64,000 nt of DNA from an uncultured Caproiciproducens sp. (GCF_963664915.1 NZ_OY761810.1:1-64000), one strand, 5' to 3'. Shown: positions 49,844 through 59,102, counted from the first letter of the stretch. Translations and numbers: made by a program. Notes: generated from the letters alone by a model not told the origin.

Positions 49844-51211
49844 TCAATGCAAAAACAGCTTTAGCAACTTTAAATTAAGATCAGTATAGGGAGGGTAGCG
49901 GAAAGGAAGATCAATCCAATTGTATTTCTTTACGATGCTTTTATAGTGACTAAATGTGTCAAAGCTGGCTTTTCCGTGGTAACTTCCCATTCCGCTGTTA
50001 CCGACGCCACCGAAACCCATGTGTGAGGTGGCAAGATGGATGATGGTGTCATTCACGCAGCCGCCTCCAAAGGACAAAGAGGTAAGAATCCGTTTTTCCA
50101 CATTGTGATCTGTGGTGAACAAATAAAGCGCAAGGGGCTTTTCTCTGCTGCCGACAAAGGAAATTACCTCTTTAATGTCTTCAAAGGTAATGATGGGCAA
50201 AATCGGACCAAATATTTCCTCTTGCATAATCGGGGATTCCCCAGTAATCCCGTCAAGTATAGTCGGCGCAATCTGTTCCCGGTCATTCGTTTCCCCTCCG
50301 GTAAGAATGTTTTCATCCGCCATTAATCCTTTGAGGCGATTAAAATGTTTTTCACTGATAATTTTAGGGAAATTGCTGTTGTCGAGCGGAACAGCGCCAT
50401 AAAAGTTGGTAATTTCCTGTTTTAGATATTCTACGACCTTATTCTTCACACTACTATGAACTAAAAGATAGTCTGGTGCCACACAGGTCTGGCCTGCATT
50501 AAGGAATTTTCCGAATGCCAAACGTCTTGCCGCAACTTTTAAATCTGCGGTTTTGTCGATGATACAAGGACTCTTTCCACCCAGTTCAAGACTGACAGGT
50601 GTCAAATTTTTGGCAGCACTTTCCATTACAAGTTTGCCAACCGCGACGCTCCCTGTGAAAAATATGTAGTCAAAACGTTGGTTTAGCAGACTTTGGTTTT
50701 CCTGACGACCGCCTTGCACAACAGTGACGTATTCCGAAGGGAAGCAGTCTGCAATGATATCCGATATAATCTGTGATGTTTGTGGAGCATAAGCCGAAGG
50801 CTTTAATATCGCACAGTTTCCTGCGGCGATCGCGCCGATCAGCGGCTCCAAGCTCAGCTGAAACGGATAATTCCACGGAGCCATAATCAGGACCACACCA
50901 TGGGGCTCCGACATTTTAAAACTTCGGGAATGGAATTGTGCCAAGGGCGTATGAACCGCTTTCTTTTTTGCCCATCCGGAGATGTGTTTAATAACGAACC
51001 GCAATTCATCCAGAACCATTCCTAATTCTGTCATATAAGTTTCAAATTCTGATTTGTTTAAATCTGATTTCATGGCGGCGTAAAGCGCTTGCTGCTTTTT
51101 AAGAATAGCTGCCTTCAGCTCCTTTAGAGCATTGACACGGAAAGCGACGGATTTGGTTGCATCTGATGCAAAGAAGGCCTGCTGTGTCTGTACAATTTCT
51201 TCAATGTTCAT
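49844..51211 (-). CDS. Aldehyde dehydrogenase family protein
   Basis: NAD(P)-dependent aldehyde dehydrogenase of 455 residues of the short class-3-like type. Seen: MAPWNYPFQLSLEPLIGAIAAGN, FTGSVAVGKLV, catalytic Glu in LELGGKSPCI and catalytic Cys in NAGQTCVAPDYLLV, plus EEIFGPILPI. C-terminal hydrophobic residues might aid membrane contact. It lies 16 bases downstream of the damaged iron alcohol dehydrogenase, suggesting a former aldehyde/alcohol pair. Confidence 0.93.
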   Translation of the reverse strand: MNIEEIVQTQQAFFASDATKSVAFRVNALKELKAAILKKQQALYAAMKSDLNKSEFETYMTELGMVLDELRFVIKHISGWAKKKAVHTPLAQFHSRSFKMSEPHGVVLIMAPWNYPFQLSLEPLIGAIAAGNCAILKPSAYAPQTSQIISDIIADCFPSEYVTVVQGGRQENQSLLNQRFDYIFFTGSVAVGKLVMESAAKNLTPVSLELGGKSPCIIDKTADLKVAARRLAFGKFLNAGQTCVAPDYLLVHSSVKNKVVEYLKQEITNFYGAVPLDNSNFPKIISEKHFNRLKGLMADENILTGGETNDREQIAPTILDGITGESPIMQEEIFGPILPIITFEDIKEVISFVGSREKPLALYLFTTDHNVEKRILTSLSFGGGCVNDTIIHLATSHMGFGGVGNSGMGSYHGKASFDTFSHYKSIVKKYNWIDLPFRYPPYTDLNLKLLKLFLH

Positions 51212-51227
51212 TTTATGTCATCCTCCC

Positions 51228-52284
51228 TTAAAACGCTTTTTCCAGTATATTAGGAACATCCTTCTGATTTACTTGTTTCGGGTTGACAATCATCGCGCCG
51301 TCTTTCATCGCGGTCTGCGCCACTCTTTCAAAGTCTTCCCTTTTTGTTTCTGTTTCACTTAGGCGTACGGGAAGACCACAACTTTCATGAAATTCAGAAT
51401 TTATTTGGCGAATGCATGAAATCGTCTTGCGACCTCTTTTCGCTTTTGGGGTGCTGGCATAAACTTCAGCGCCCGCAATATATAAGAGCAGTTCTCCATA
51501 CAAATCTTCCAAGATGTCGAAATTATACTCCATACAATACGGCATCAGAATCGTCATCGCTTCCCCGTGAGGGACATGACATACACCGCCCAAAGCGTGT
51601 CCGATTGCATGAACCATGCCGACCATTGAGTTGGAAAAAGCAGAGCCTCCCATAAACGCCGCATTCGCCATGGCTAGTCGAGCCTTGGGGATTTTACCAT
51701 CTTTTACCGCTATTCGCAGGTTCTCGCGTATCATCTCTAATGCACCCACCGCAAATGCGTCGCTGAGCGGATTCTTTTGAAGGCATGTATAAGCTTCCAT
51801 CGCGTGGCAAAGCACATCTATTCCTGTGGAAGCCGTAATCCGTGGAGGAAGTGTAAGCGTCATGCGTGGATCGAGAACGGCAACATCGGGCAGCAGATGA
51901 TATGAGATAAACTCCATTTTGATATTTTTAAGCGGATCCAGAATGACTGCAACCATAGTAGCCTCTGAACCGGTTCCTGCTGTAGTAGGTATGGCGATAA
52001 AGGGGACACGTTCGCCGCAGTCTATGATTTCGCAGCCCATCACATCCATGATATTGTCAACATTTTGCGAGATAAGCATTCTAACACCTTTTGCGGTATC
52101 CAGCACGGACCCCGCCGCCCACCGCAATCAGGCTGTCACAGTTCAGACTGCGATACAGCCCTGCAATTCTCTTCAATCTAAACCCATAACTGTTATTATG
52201 GAGTAGGGTAAGCTCAAAGAATAATGAGGTAGCCATATTTCGGTTTGCTCGTATTTCAATATCCAAACCCATGGGCTCTCCCAA
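51228..52284 (-). pseudogene. Iron-containing alcohol dehydrogenase, frameshifted and truncated
   Basis: The frame 51228-52127 encodes the body of a group III Fe-ADH: GSVLDTAKGVRM, IPTTAGTGSEAT, the metal-binding CHAMEAYTC, MVGMVHAIGHALGG and HVPHGEAM. The preceding piece, CDSLIAVGGG, is in another frame (up to 52284): an extra G in the run GGGG near 52110 separates AVGGG from SVLD. The N-terminal 80 or so residues are also unrecognisable. A homopolymer error in the sequence is possible, but the degraded N-terminus argues for a true pseudogene. Confidence 0.8.
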
Positions 52285-52489
52285 CCGCGTATTATAACAA
52301 TGATAGCTTGTCTACTATTAGTTATGCCTGATGAATGGATGATATGAGGTGGGGATAGGAATAAACTGTCGTTTCTGGTCAAATCCGCAGTTCAGATGCG
52401 CATATGTACTCAGTTTAATAAACATAATCCTGCTAATAAAAGTCAAGAAATTTTTTTGAAAATAAATAGTATAGTTAATGACTTAAAAC

Positions 52490-52765
52490 AAGTATAGCGA
52501 AGCTAGACATCTATATCAATAGATGTCCTGTAAAATGATAACAATTGTTTTAGCGGTACAAATCTTTTACTCTGGCATAATAAATCCTCAGAAATTTATT
52601 TAGAGCTGCTATTTTTGCTACACGCGGAGGTTTCCCCTCGGCTTCTTTCTTCAACAAAAAATCATACACGGACAACGTGATATCATTCATGCTTTCGCGC
52701 ATAAGCCTTAATGTTTACGTCTGCGACTTGATTTATGCCGACATAGAAAGGGGAGAGGATTGCAT
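52490..52765 (-). mobile_element. Internally deleted IS110-type element, copy 2
   Basis: Minus-strand frame 52550-52690 reads MNDITLSVYDFLLKKEAEGK then PPRVAKIAALNKFLRIYYAR and KDLYR before its stop, an IS110-type transposase C-terminus. Just upstream (52709-52760) is sequence shared with 23.8 kb that looks like the 5' end of the same element, so the middle has been lost. The 3' flank matches 39730-39782. Confidence 0.65.
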
Positions 52766-52779
52766 AAAAAAATCAAAGG

Positions 52780-53439
52780 TCACTTCTTTATAGCCACAAT
52801 CATTCCGTCTCCAATTGGTAGCAGGGTACTATCTAGCTCCGGTGAATCAGCGACAAGACGGTTGAATCTGCATATTGGCTCTACTTGATCATTCCATTTA
52901 TCATCAAGGTCCATGACTGGAAACAGCGCGTCGTCTGCGACAAAAACACCGCCCGGTTTCAAAATTCGGATACAATCCTTCAGCAGGCTGGGGTAAAGTC
53001 GTTTATCTACGTCCTGAAAAATAAAGTCAAAAGAGCCGTTCGAAAAGCCGGGGACAATCTGGCACGCATCACCAAACATGATTTGTATGGTGCTGTCTAC
53101 ACCCGAGCGCACAAAATTGCTCTTTGCCTGTTCGGAAGCAGTTCGATCAAATTCGATTGTCGTGATCGTTCCGTTATATTCCCGCGCAATAAGCGCCATG
53201 GACGTTGTCGAAAATCCGATGCTGGTTCCAATCTCAAGGATCTTTTTTGGCTTTTTCATCTGCAATACTAATTGCAAAAAACGTGCAGCGTCATCATCTA
53301 CAACCGGCACAAAATCTTTCCAACCTGTTTTATTAACAAATTCCTTTCTTCTCATAGAACCCTTTACATCATACAGGCCTTCAATGTAAGCTTGGTATTT
53401 TTCTAATATGTCAGTTGCTAAAGCTTTTTTCTTTTCCAT
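52780..53439 (-). CDS. SAM-dependent O-methyltransferase
   Basis: Class I methyltransferase of 219 residues of the caffeoyl-CoA/catechol O-methyltransferase type. Seen: SAM motif ILEIGTSIGFSTTSMALI, TTIEFDRTASEQAKSNF, the metal-binding DFIFQDVDKRLY and ADDALFPVMDLDD. Probably methylates a small hydroxylated compound. It has its own promoter and a terminator inside the leader, so expression seems controlled by attenuation. Confidence 0.88.
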   Translation of the reverse strand: MEKKKALATDILEKYQAYIEGLYDVKGSMRRKEFVNKTGWKDFVPVVDDDAARFLQLVLQMKKPKKILEIGTSIGFSTTSMALIAREYNGTITTIEFDRTASEQAKSNFVRSGVDSTIQIMFGDACQIVPGFSNGSFDFIFQDVDKRLYPSLLKDCIRILKPGGVFVADDALFPVMDLDDKWNDQVEPICRFNRLVADSPELDSTLLPIGDGMIVAIKK

Positions 53440-53486
53440 AGTTTATATCTCTCCTTCAAATTCATTCATGCCTGATGGAGAGACGC

Positions 53487-53527
53487 AAAAAACGCACTCT
53501 CCAACCAAGTAGGTTAGACAGTGCGTT
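53487..53527 (-). terminator. Leader terminator (attenuator) upstream of the methyltransferase
   Basis: Minus strand AACGCACTGTCTAACC-5-GGTTGGAGAGTGCGTT followed by TTTT: a 16-base stem with one mismatch. It lies between the methyltransferase promoter and its start codon. An upstream GCGTT (53529-53540 region) could pair with the AACGC of the left arm, giving an antiterminator. Confidence 0.8.
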
Positions 53528-53566
53528 GGCTTACGTGAACGCTTACGAGATTATTAATTTAGCATA

Positions 53567-53595
53567 ATTATATATTGTTTTATGTTTTAAATCAA
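53567..53595 (-). promoter_or_regulatory. Methyltransferase promoter
   Basis: Minus strand TTGATT (53590-53595), 17-base spacer, TATAAT (53567-53572). The predicted leader is about 120 bases and includes the attenuator. No leader peptide with a start codon was found. Confidence 0.7.
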
Positions 53596-53726
53596 TTATC
53601 CAAATACACAAATAAGTGATAATCAACTTCCTGTTTTTTTAATATGTTGTATAAATAATCTCAATTTGATTCGGTTCCTCATTATTCCTCTTACTTGCAC
53701 CGATTTTGTAATAGCAAATTGTGTTA

Positions 53727-53905
53727 AGTGATGGCCGCATCAAGCTGTTCCAATGCTGTTACAATTTCACTAACCGTTTGTCTGTCAAATTCCGTACGAT
53801 CTGCTTCCTCGTGGATTTTCTTCAAGTTTCTCTGCAATGTCTTCCAAAAATACAACTTGCTTTCCAGGCATACGTCATCACCGCGATCTAGAGTCTTACC
53901 TTGAT
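53727..53905 (-). pseudogene. Unrecognised gene remnant
   Basis: An open frame without a start codon, reading YQGKTLDRGDDVCLESKLYF then WKTLQRNLKKIHEEADRTEF and EIVTALEQLDAAIT before its stop. It is helix-rich and protein-like but I do not recognise the family. An in-frame stop bounds its 5' side, so it is probably a truncated gene. Confidence 0.4.
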
Positions 53906-54016
53906 ACGATCCGGGTTGTTATGATTACAAATTGTAAACATTATAAATCACTTTCGGATACTGAATTAACAAAATTTAGGCGAAACATCTTTGCTTACTG
54001 ATATTGATATATAAAA

Positions 54017-54733
54017 TCAGCACTGCTGCTTAAACTTTCGGATCATTGCCATAAGGGCATCCTTATCTTCCTGCAGTTTTAGTATAGTGCTACCTACAAA
54101 CGCCGCATCCCCACCGGATTTTTTCACCATTGCGGCATCCTGAGGGACATGGACACCAACACCGCAGTAAATTGGACTTTTCAGCCCTCGGTCACGCAGA
54201 TACTTGATGCAGTCTATCAACTTAGGGTATTGGGGATTGATCTGGGCGGGAGCCGGTACCGCTTGAAGATAAACAAAGCCGTTGGACTTGAGAGCATACT
54301 CTACTTCTTGTTCATCTAAAAAGAACTGTACATAGCAACTCACGCGCAGACCGCTCGCAATCACCTTGTTCTTAACGGTTTCGTCTTTCAAGCCTACCAG
54401 GATGATGTCGCGAAAATCATTTTCAAGGCAAAAATTGATAAATTTGTCCAGACCAATCTCCTCCACCGTGTTTTCATACACCATGAGGATAAATTTCGTA
54501 TTTGGTAATTGTTTTTTTACTTTGATCATACCATCCATGTACCGGTCATAATCATCACAAGCCTTGAGCGCCTCTGCCATACGGTCCGCTATGTATTCAC
54601 TCTCTAAAAAAGGATTATGCGATGGAAAATCAATCTCGATAATGTCGCAGCCGGCCTCAACATATGTCTTAGCCATTTCAATACTGCTTTCAATAGTAGG
54701 ATACCCGTTAGATAAATAGCAAATTAAATTCAT
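54017..54733 (-). CDS. TrpA-like (tryptophan synthase alpha family) TIM-barrel protein
   Basis: A 238-residue TIM barrel resembling the alpha subunit of tryptophan synthase: YLSNGYPTIESSIEMAKTYVEAGCDIIEIDFPSHNP matches TrpA's TAGDP...GADIIELGIPFSDP, with Glu and Asp in the catalytic places (IIEID), then ILMVYEN, VYLQAVPAPA and IYCGVGVHVPQDA. There is no trpB or other trp gene near, and it sits at the end of the nucleoside operon. A retro-aldol or lyase role on a sugar phosphate is plausible (inference). Confidence 0.75.
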   Translation of the reverse strand: MNLICYLSNGYPTIESSIEMAKTYVEAGCDIIEIDFPSHNPFLESEYIADRMAEALKACDDYDRYMDGMIKVKKQLPNTKFILMVYENTVEEIGLDKFINFCLENDFRDIILVGLKDETVKNKVIASGLRVSCYVQFFLDEQEVEYALKSNGFVYLQAVPAPAQINPQYPKLIDCIKYLRDRGLKSPIYCGVGVHVPQDAAMVKKSGGDAAFVGSTILKLQEDKDALMAMIRKFKQQC

Positions 54734-54772
54734 AAATATTCTCCGTTCTTAATTGTGATAGTCTAACCATAA

Positions 54773-55918
54773 TTAATCGGAGTAGACTTTCTTAAAGAGC
54801 TCAATAAACTGCCCGATAGTCGGGATCACCGGATTCGTCTTCGTACAGCCGTCTGCCATCGCAGCCGCGGCCATTTCGTCTAATTTAGCCAAGTAAGCAG
54901 CCTGATCCGGCACTACTTCTTTCACACAGGAAGGAATTCCAACTTTGCGGTTTAATTCCTTTACGATCTCACAGAAATTACTGCCGCCAAGGTCTTTGGC
55001 AAGTTCGTCATAAACAGCCTTCGCAGCCGGATTTGAACTGTTAAACTCTATAATATATGGTAAGATGATTGCGTCGGAAAGGCCATGAGAAACATGGAAA
55101 AAGCCACCAAGCGTATGTGCCATGGAATGAACGATGCCAAGCGATACATTTGTAAACGCAAGACCGGCCACCATGGAAGCGTTCAGCATTGTTTCACGCG
55201 CAGTCATGTCGCTACCATTGTGACATGCTTTGGGCAAAGTAGTCACAATATCAATCGCCGCGGCGTGCGCAAGAATATTTGCAAGGTAGTTTGCCCGATT
55301 GGAAACGAGCGCTTCTACTGCGTGGGTAAGCGCATCCATTCCGGTTTCCGCCGTAATGTGCGGGGGCATGGTGGCTGTTACCTCCGGGTCACAGATGGCG
55401 ATATCCGGCATCATCTCCATATTGCCAAGTCCGTGTTTCATTCCGGTTTCATCATCGGAGATAACGACGGAACGGGAAACCTCACTGGCAGTTCCACTGG
55501 TAGAGGGGATACAGACAAAACGTGCCTTGCCTCTCAGCTTTGGGAACGGTTTTGCAGTAAGTACTTCTTCCAAAGTGGTAAACTCCGGATGCTCATAATA
55601 GACCCACATCGTCTTCGCGGCATCCATTACGGAACCGCCGCCAAGCGCCACAATTAAGTCCGGTGCAAACAGCCTCATCATTTCAGCGCCTTTTTTCACA
55701 GTAGAAAAGCAGGGATCCGGTTCTACGCCGGAAAATACTTTTGTTTCAACGCCTGTCTCAGCGAAGTAGCCCTCCACTTTTTGAAGAATTCCACTGCGCT
55801 CCATGCTTTTGCCTCCGATGACAATCACAGCCTTCTTTGCTGCAATGGTTTTGATATATTCAAGGCAGCCCTTGCCAAACATGAGCTCACTGCCCGCTAA
55901 TTTCATTGGTCTCATCAT
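54773..55918 (-). CDS. Iron-containing alcohol dehydrogenase
   Basis: Group III NAD(P)-dependent alcohol dehydrogenase of 381 residues. It shows ALGGGSVMDAAKTMW (nucleotide), IPSTSGTASEVSRS, the metal ligands in ETGMDALTHAVEAL and IVHSMAHTLGGFFHVSHG. In this operon it could reduce an aldehyde produced by cleavage of the sugar moiety. It is intact, unlike the paralogue at 51-52 kb. Confidence 0.92.
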   Translation of the reverse strand: MMRPMKLAGSELMFGKGCLEYIKTIAAKKAVIVIGGKSMERSGILQKVEGYFAETGVETKVFSGVEPDPCFSTVKKGAEMMRLFAPDLIVALGGGSVMDAAKTMWVYYEHPEFTTLEEVLTAKPFPKLRGKARFVCIPSTSGTASEVSRSVVISDDETGMKHGLGNMEMMPDIAICDPEVTATMPPHITAETGMDALTHAVEALVSNRANYLANILAHAAAIDIVTTLPKACHNGSDMTARETMLNASMVAGLAFTNVSLGIVHSMAHTLGGFFHVSHGLSDAIILPYIIEFNSSNPAAKAVYDELAKDLGGSNFCEIVKELNRKVGIPSCVKEVVPDQAAYLAKLDEMAAAAMADGCTKTNPVIPTIGQFIELFKKVYSD

Positions 55919-55970
55919 AATTATAATAGTATCCTTTCACAATAAAATTTTTGTAGAATATTTTGACGTA

Positions 55971-56765
55971 TTATTTGTGCAGACCGTCCAACACCTCACA
56001 AACGAGGTCATAGGAAATCGGATTGGTGATTATCCCATCCTTCTTCAAGCTGCTGCCAATGATGGCTCCGTCTGCGATATTGAGCTGCTCATCAATATTG
56101 GCGGCGTTCACGCCGCTGCCCGCAATAACTGGGATGTTGACAACCTTCTTTACTCTTTGAATCATCTCAATCGGTGTTTCCACCCCGATGGCTGAACCGG
56201 TAACAATGATACCATCCGCACCACAACTCGCTGCCGCTTTTGCGGAGGCTTCAATGGTAACCTGAGGCAACACCATATTTGTGTGCTTCACCTGCACGTC
56301 TGCCAAAATCATGATATTTGCTGCGTCTAAGTTTTTTCTTGTCACCATGCAAAGCCTTGCACACGGCTTAATAATTCCATCGTAAAATTCCACAGTGTCC
56401 ACAAACACCGGGATGCGTACAAAATCGCAGCCGTTAATCTTTGCGATAGACAAGGAAGCCACGCAATCGTTAAATGCCGCATCCACGCCAACAGGAATTT
56501 TCACTGCCTGTTTCACAAGGGCAGTTGCGGCCGAAAGCGCCGCAATCTGAGGAGTATCCAGCAAAGCGGAAAAAGGATCATCCCCCATATTTTCCACAAT
56601 AATGGCGTCCACTCCGGATTTTTCCAATGTGACGGCATCCTGAACCGCCTGCTTTAAAATCTTATCACAGTCACCGCCGAATCCGGCCGTACCGGGTAAA
56701 GCCAAACAGTGAACCATCCCAATAACAAACTTTTTTTTGCATGCGATCATCTTCCTAATGTCCAT
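55971..56765 (-). CDS. BtpA/SgcQ-family TIM-barrel protein
   Basis: A 264-residue protein of the BtpA family: VIGMVHCLALPGTAGFGG near the N-terminus, DAIIVENMGDDPF, VDAAFNDCVASLSIAK and a phosphate-site-like GSGVNAANIDEQL and GAIIGSSLKKDG at the end. BtpA was named for photosystem I stability in cyanobacteria, while SgcQ relatives occur in sugar operons of heterotrophs. The phosphate-binding signature suggests a phosphosugar substrate; the reaction is unknown. Confidence 0.85.
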   Translation of the reverse strand: MDIRKMIACKKKFVIGMVHCLALPGTAGFGGDCDKILKQAVQDAVTLEKSGVDAIIVENMGDDPFSALLDTPQIAALSAATALVKQAVKIPVGVDAAFNDCVASLSIAKINGCDFVRIPVFVDTVEFYDGIIKPCARLCMVTRKNLDAANIMILADVQVKHTNMVLPQVTIEASAKAAASCGADGIIVTGSAIGVETPIEMIQRVKKVVNIPVIAGSGVNAANIDEQLNIADGAIIGSSLKKDGIITNPISYDLVCEVLDGLHK

Positions 56766-56810
56766 AATACATATCTTCCTTTCTAAACAAAAGCAGCAAT
56801 CATTAAATCA

Positions 56811-57566
56811 CTACTGCACTTTCTGTGTGTGATAGCGGTAAATGCCTTCCAGTACGACACGGCACAGAAGATCTTCCGCGTCTGAGCGATCTTTGCCTTT
56901 TAGCACCTCTTTGAGATTTTCGAGCACAGTTGCCATGGTAACCACGCAGGTTTTTACTCCCATCAGGCGCCCCACGGTAAGCATGCAGGAGGATTCCATA
57001 TCGACGCCGGAGATATGCAGCTTCTTCAACTCTTCAAAGGTCTTGAGCATATCGATGCCGCATTCTTTTGAAAATTTAGAGTCATGCATCCGGCTGTAAA
57101 AACCATCCATCGTACAGTTGATTCCGTTGAGGCAGCGCTTGCCGAAGTCGGTTACAGTACTGTTCATCACATTTACCAAGCCGATGTCCGCCACTGCCGG
57201 ATAACCTTCCTCAACGTATGTTTTGCTGGTACACTCACGGCGCATCGCGCCGATGGGGATAATGAAATGCCCCAGCATGTCGTCCTGAAGCGCCATAACC
57301 GTACCCATGCGAACAGCCACCTCCATACCGGATTCATACATTTCCTCCATAGCAATTGCCGCGGAGGGAGCACCAATACCGGTTGAAGTCACGGTAATTT
57401 TTACGCCCTTGTACATGCCCGTGTAGGTGTTAAACTCACGTAAAAAAGCCACATGCTGCGGATCGTCTAAGTATTTTTTGAGTACTTCGACGCGCCACGG
57501 GTCACCCGAAAAAATTACATATGGGGATACAGTGGAAACATCCGCTCCCAAATATAACGTTGGCAT
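56811..57566 (-). CDS. Nucleoside phosphorylase (uridine phosphorylase-like)
   Basis: Phosphorylase of 251 residues in the NP-I family, splitting a nucleoside with phosphate to base and sugar 1-phosphate. Seen: FSGDPWRVEVLKKYL (phosphate Arg), TSTGIGAPSAAIAMEE, RMGTVMAL and GVDMESSCMLTVG, where Glu-Ser bind ribose. ATG 57566 follows AAGGAGAAGG. It is the first enzyme step of the importer operon; base preference cannot be read with certainty. Confidence 0.9.
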   Translation of the reverse strand: MPTLYLGADVSTVSPYVIFSGDPWRVEVLKKYLDDPQHVAFLREFNTYTGMYKGVKITVTSTGIGAPSAAIAMEEMYESGMEVAVRMGTVMALQDDMLGHFIIPIGAMRRECTSKTYVEEGYPAVADIGLVNVMNSTVTDFGKRCLNGINCTMDGFYSRMHDSKFSKECGIDMLKTFEELKKLHISGVDMESSCMLTVGRLMGVKTCVVTMATVLENLKEVLKGKDRSDAEDLLCRVVLEGIYRYHTQKVQ

Positions 57567-57579
57567 ATCTTCCTTCTCC

Positions 57580-58536
57580 TTATAAGACGCAGGTCTTGAA
57601 ATTTGCAAAGCGTTCCATCAGTGCTTCCACAGACGGTGCGTTTGTGCAGCAACCCTCTTTTTCTATGATAAAAGAGGAAAGCGTACTGCCCATCCTACAG
57701 CAGTCCGCCATAGACATCCCCTTAAGGTATGCATACAAAAAACCTGCCATATATCCGTCGCCGGAACCGGTTGTATCCACCACACTGGTGCAGTCACAAA
57801 TGGGGATGCATGCGGTGTCCACTGAACCGTCGTCCATACGGCGGTAGTACTTGCTTCCTTCCCGCCCGTATGTAGTAACAATAATCTCAGCGCTGCCAAG
57901 CCGAAACAAGTCTGTTATATCGTTAAGCTGAAAGAGCTTTTCGATGGTTTCGCGCTCCGCCTCGTTGGTAAAAATAATCTTGCTGCAAAGCAGAAGTTCC
58001 TTGAGAAACGGCACAGGGAATGCGTCAAAATCGGACTTCATTCCAAATACAAGCGGCACGTTATGCGCCCTGCATTTCTGAAAGAATTCCTGATTATCCG
58101 GCCGCGACGCGACGGTAACAACACCCAACCCAACATTTTCAAAGAGTTCATCGTCCAAAGGCCGGGTGTATTTTTCGTCCATGGCGCCGGGATAAAATAT
58201 GGTAATGTGCTGCCCTTTATTGTCCTGCACAAGATAACATACCGAGGTTGTCTCATCCTCCACTACCTTGATGCCTTCGGTGGGGACGCCTCCCTCTTTC
58301 AGAAATGCTTGAAATCCGATTTTTTCGTAGTCACCGCCAACGCGCAGAACCGGCATAGCTGTAAGGCCCAGTCTGCACAGTGCATACGCGATATTTACAG
58401 AGCATCCGCCGTAATAAATCTGAGAATTTGTCTTATTGCTGATCAGTGAAGTAAAACCGACGGCCGCGGGGGTATTTATCTTTAGCATGTGATCCATGCT
58501 CACGTAGCCGCTTGTAATTACATCATATTTTTTCAT
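57580..58536 (-). CDS. PfkB-family carbohydrate/nucleoside kinase
   Basis: Ribokinase-fold kinase of 318 residues with GGCSVNIAYALCRLG (substrate di-Gly) and the anion-hole/catalytic motif DTTGSGDGYMAGF. Paralogues phosphorylate ribose, fructose phosphates or nucleosides. ATG 58536 overlaps the stop of the preceding gene (TAATG) and has GGAG upstream. It likely phosphorylates the nucleoside or its released sugar phosphate. Confidence 0.9.
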   Translation of the reverse strand: MKKYDVITSGYVSMDHMLKINTPAAVGFTSLISNKTNSQIYYGGCSVNIAYALCRLGLTAMPVLRVGGDYEKIGFQAFLKEGGVPTEGIKVVEDETTSVCYLVQDNKGQHITIFYPGAMDEKYTRPLDDELFENVGLGVVTVASRPDNQEFFQKCRAHNVPLVFGMKSDFDAFPVPFLKELLLCSKIIFTNEAERETIEKLFQLNDITDLFRLGSAEIIVTTYGREGSKYYRRMDDGSVDTACIPICDCTSVVDTTGSGDGYMAGFLYAYLKGMSMADCCRMGSTLSSFIIEKEGCCTNAPSVEALMERFANFKTCVL

Positions 58537-59102
58537 TACCATTCTCCGTTATCCAATTTCTCGAAAAAGGTTTTCATCTCTACGACAGTGCCAAGATATT
58601 TCTGAATATCGGTGAGATGCACCTCATTCACGGTGTTATCATTCGTCGCCACGCACTCTCGGATGACGATCGGATTATAATTTAGATAAAATGCATCCGT
58701 CACAGTGGCACGAATACAGCAGTTTGTCTTGGTACCCACAATAACCGTATTCTTAATCCGGTTCTCACGAAGGACAAGGTCCAAATCCGTACCGAAAAAT
58801 CCGCTGTACCGGCGTTTTTTAATTACATAGTCTTTTTCTGGATCCACTGAAAGCATGGGGTCAATGTCCTCTCCCCCTGTGCCTTCTATGCAGTTTGGGC
58901 GCATCGAAGCAGCTTTTTCATCATATTTCCCCGCGCGGTTACAATGCTGCAGGAAAATAATAAGTTTCCCCTTTTCCCTGCATTTTTGCAGAACCGCTGC
59001 AATTTTAGGCAGAATCTCACGATTTTGCGGATAATACACCAAACCATCGGGATTGGTAAAATCCTTTACCATATCTACAATAATCAACGCGGTATCACTC
59101 AT
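58536..59102 (-). CDS. Isochorismatase-like cysteine hydrolase
   Basis: A 188-residue hydrolase with the triad Asp in LIIVDMVKDF, Lys in VIKKRRYSGF and Cys in KTNCCIRATVTDA. The family includes nicotinamidase, isochorismatase, biuret and ureidoacrylate hydrolases. The DxH zinc motif of nicotinamidases was not seen, so hydrolysis of another base-derived amide is favoured. It overlaps both neighbours, so it belongs to the nucleoside operon. Confidence 0.85.
   Translation of the reverse strand: MSDTALIIVDMVKDFTNPDGLVYYPQNREILPKIAAVLQKCREKGKLIIFLQHCNRAGKYDEKAASMRPNCIEGTGGEDIDPMLSVDPEKDYVIKKRRYSGFFGTDLDLVLRENRIKNTVIVGTKTNCCIRATVTDAFYLNYNPIVIRECVATNDNTVNEVHLTDIQKYLGTVVEMKTFFEKLDNGEW

Noticed and set aside
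54017-54733. Tryptophan biosynthesis locus
   Set aside because: Only a TrpA-like gene is present, at the end of a nucleoside uptake operon.
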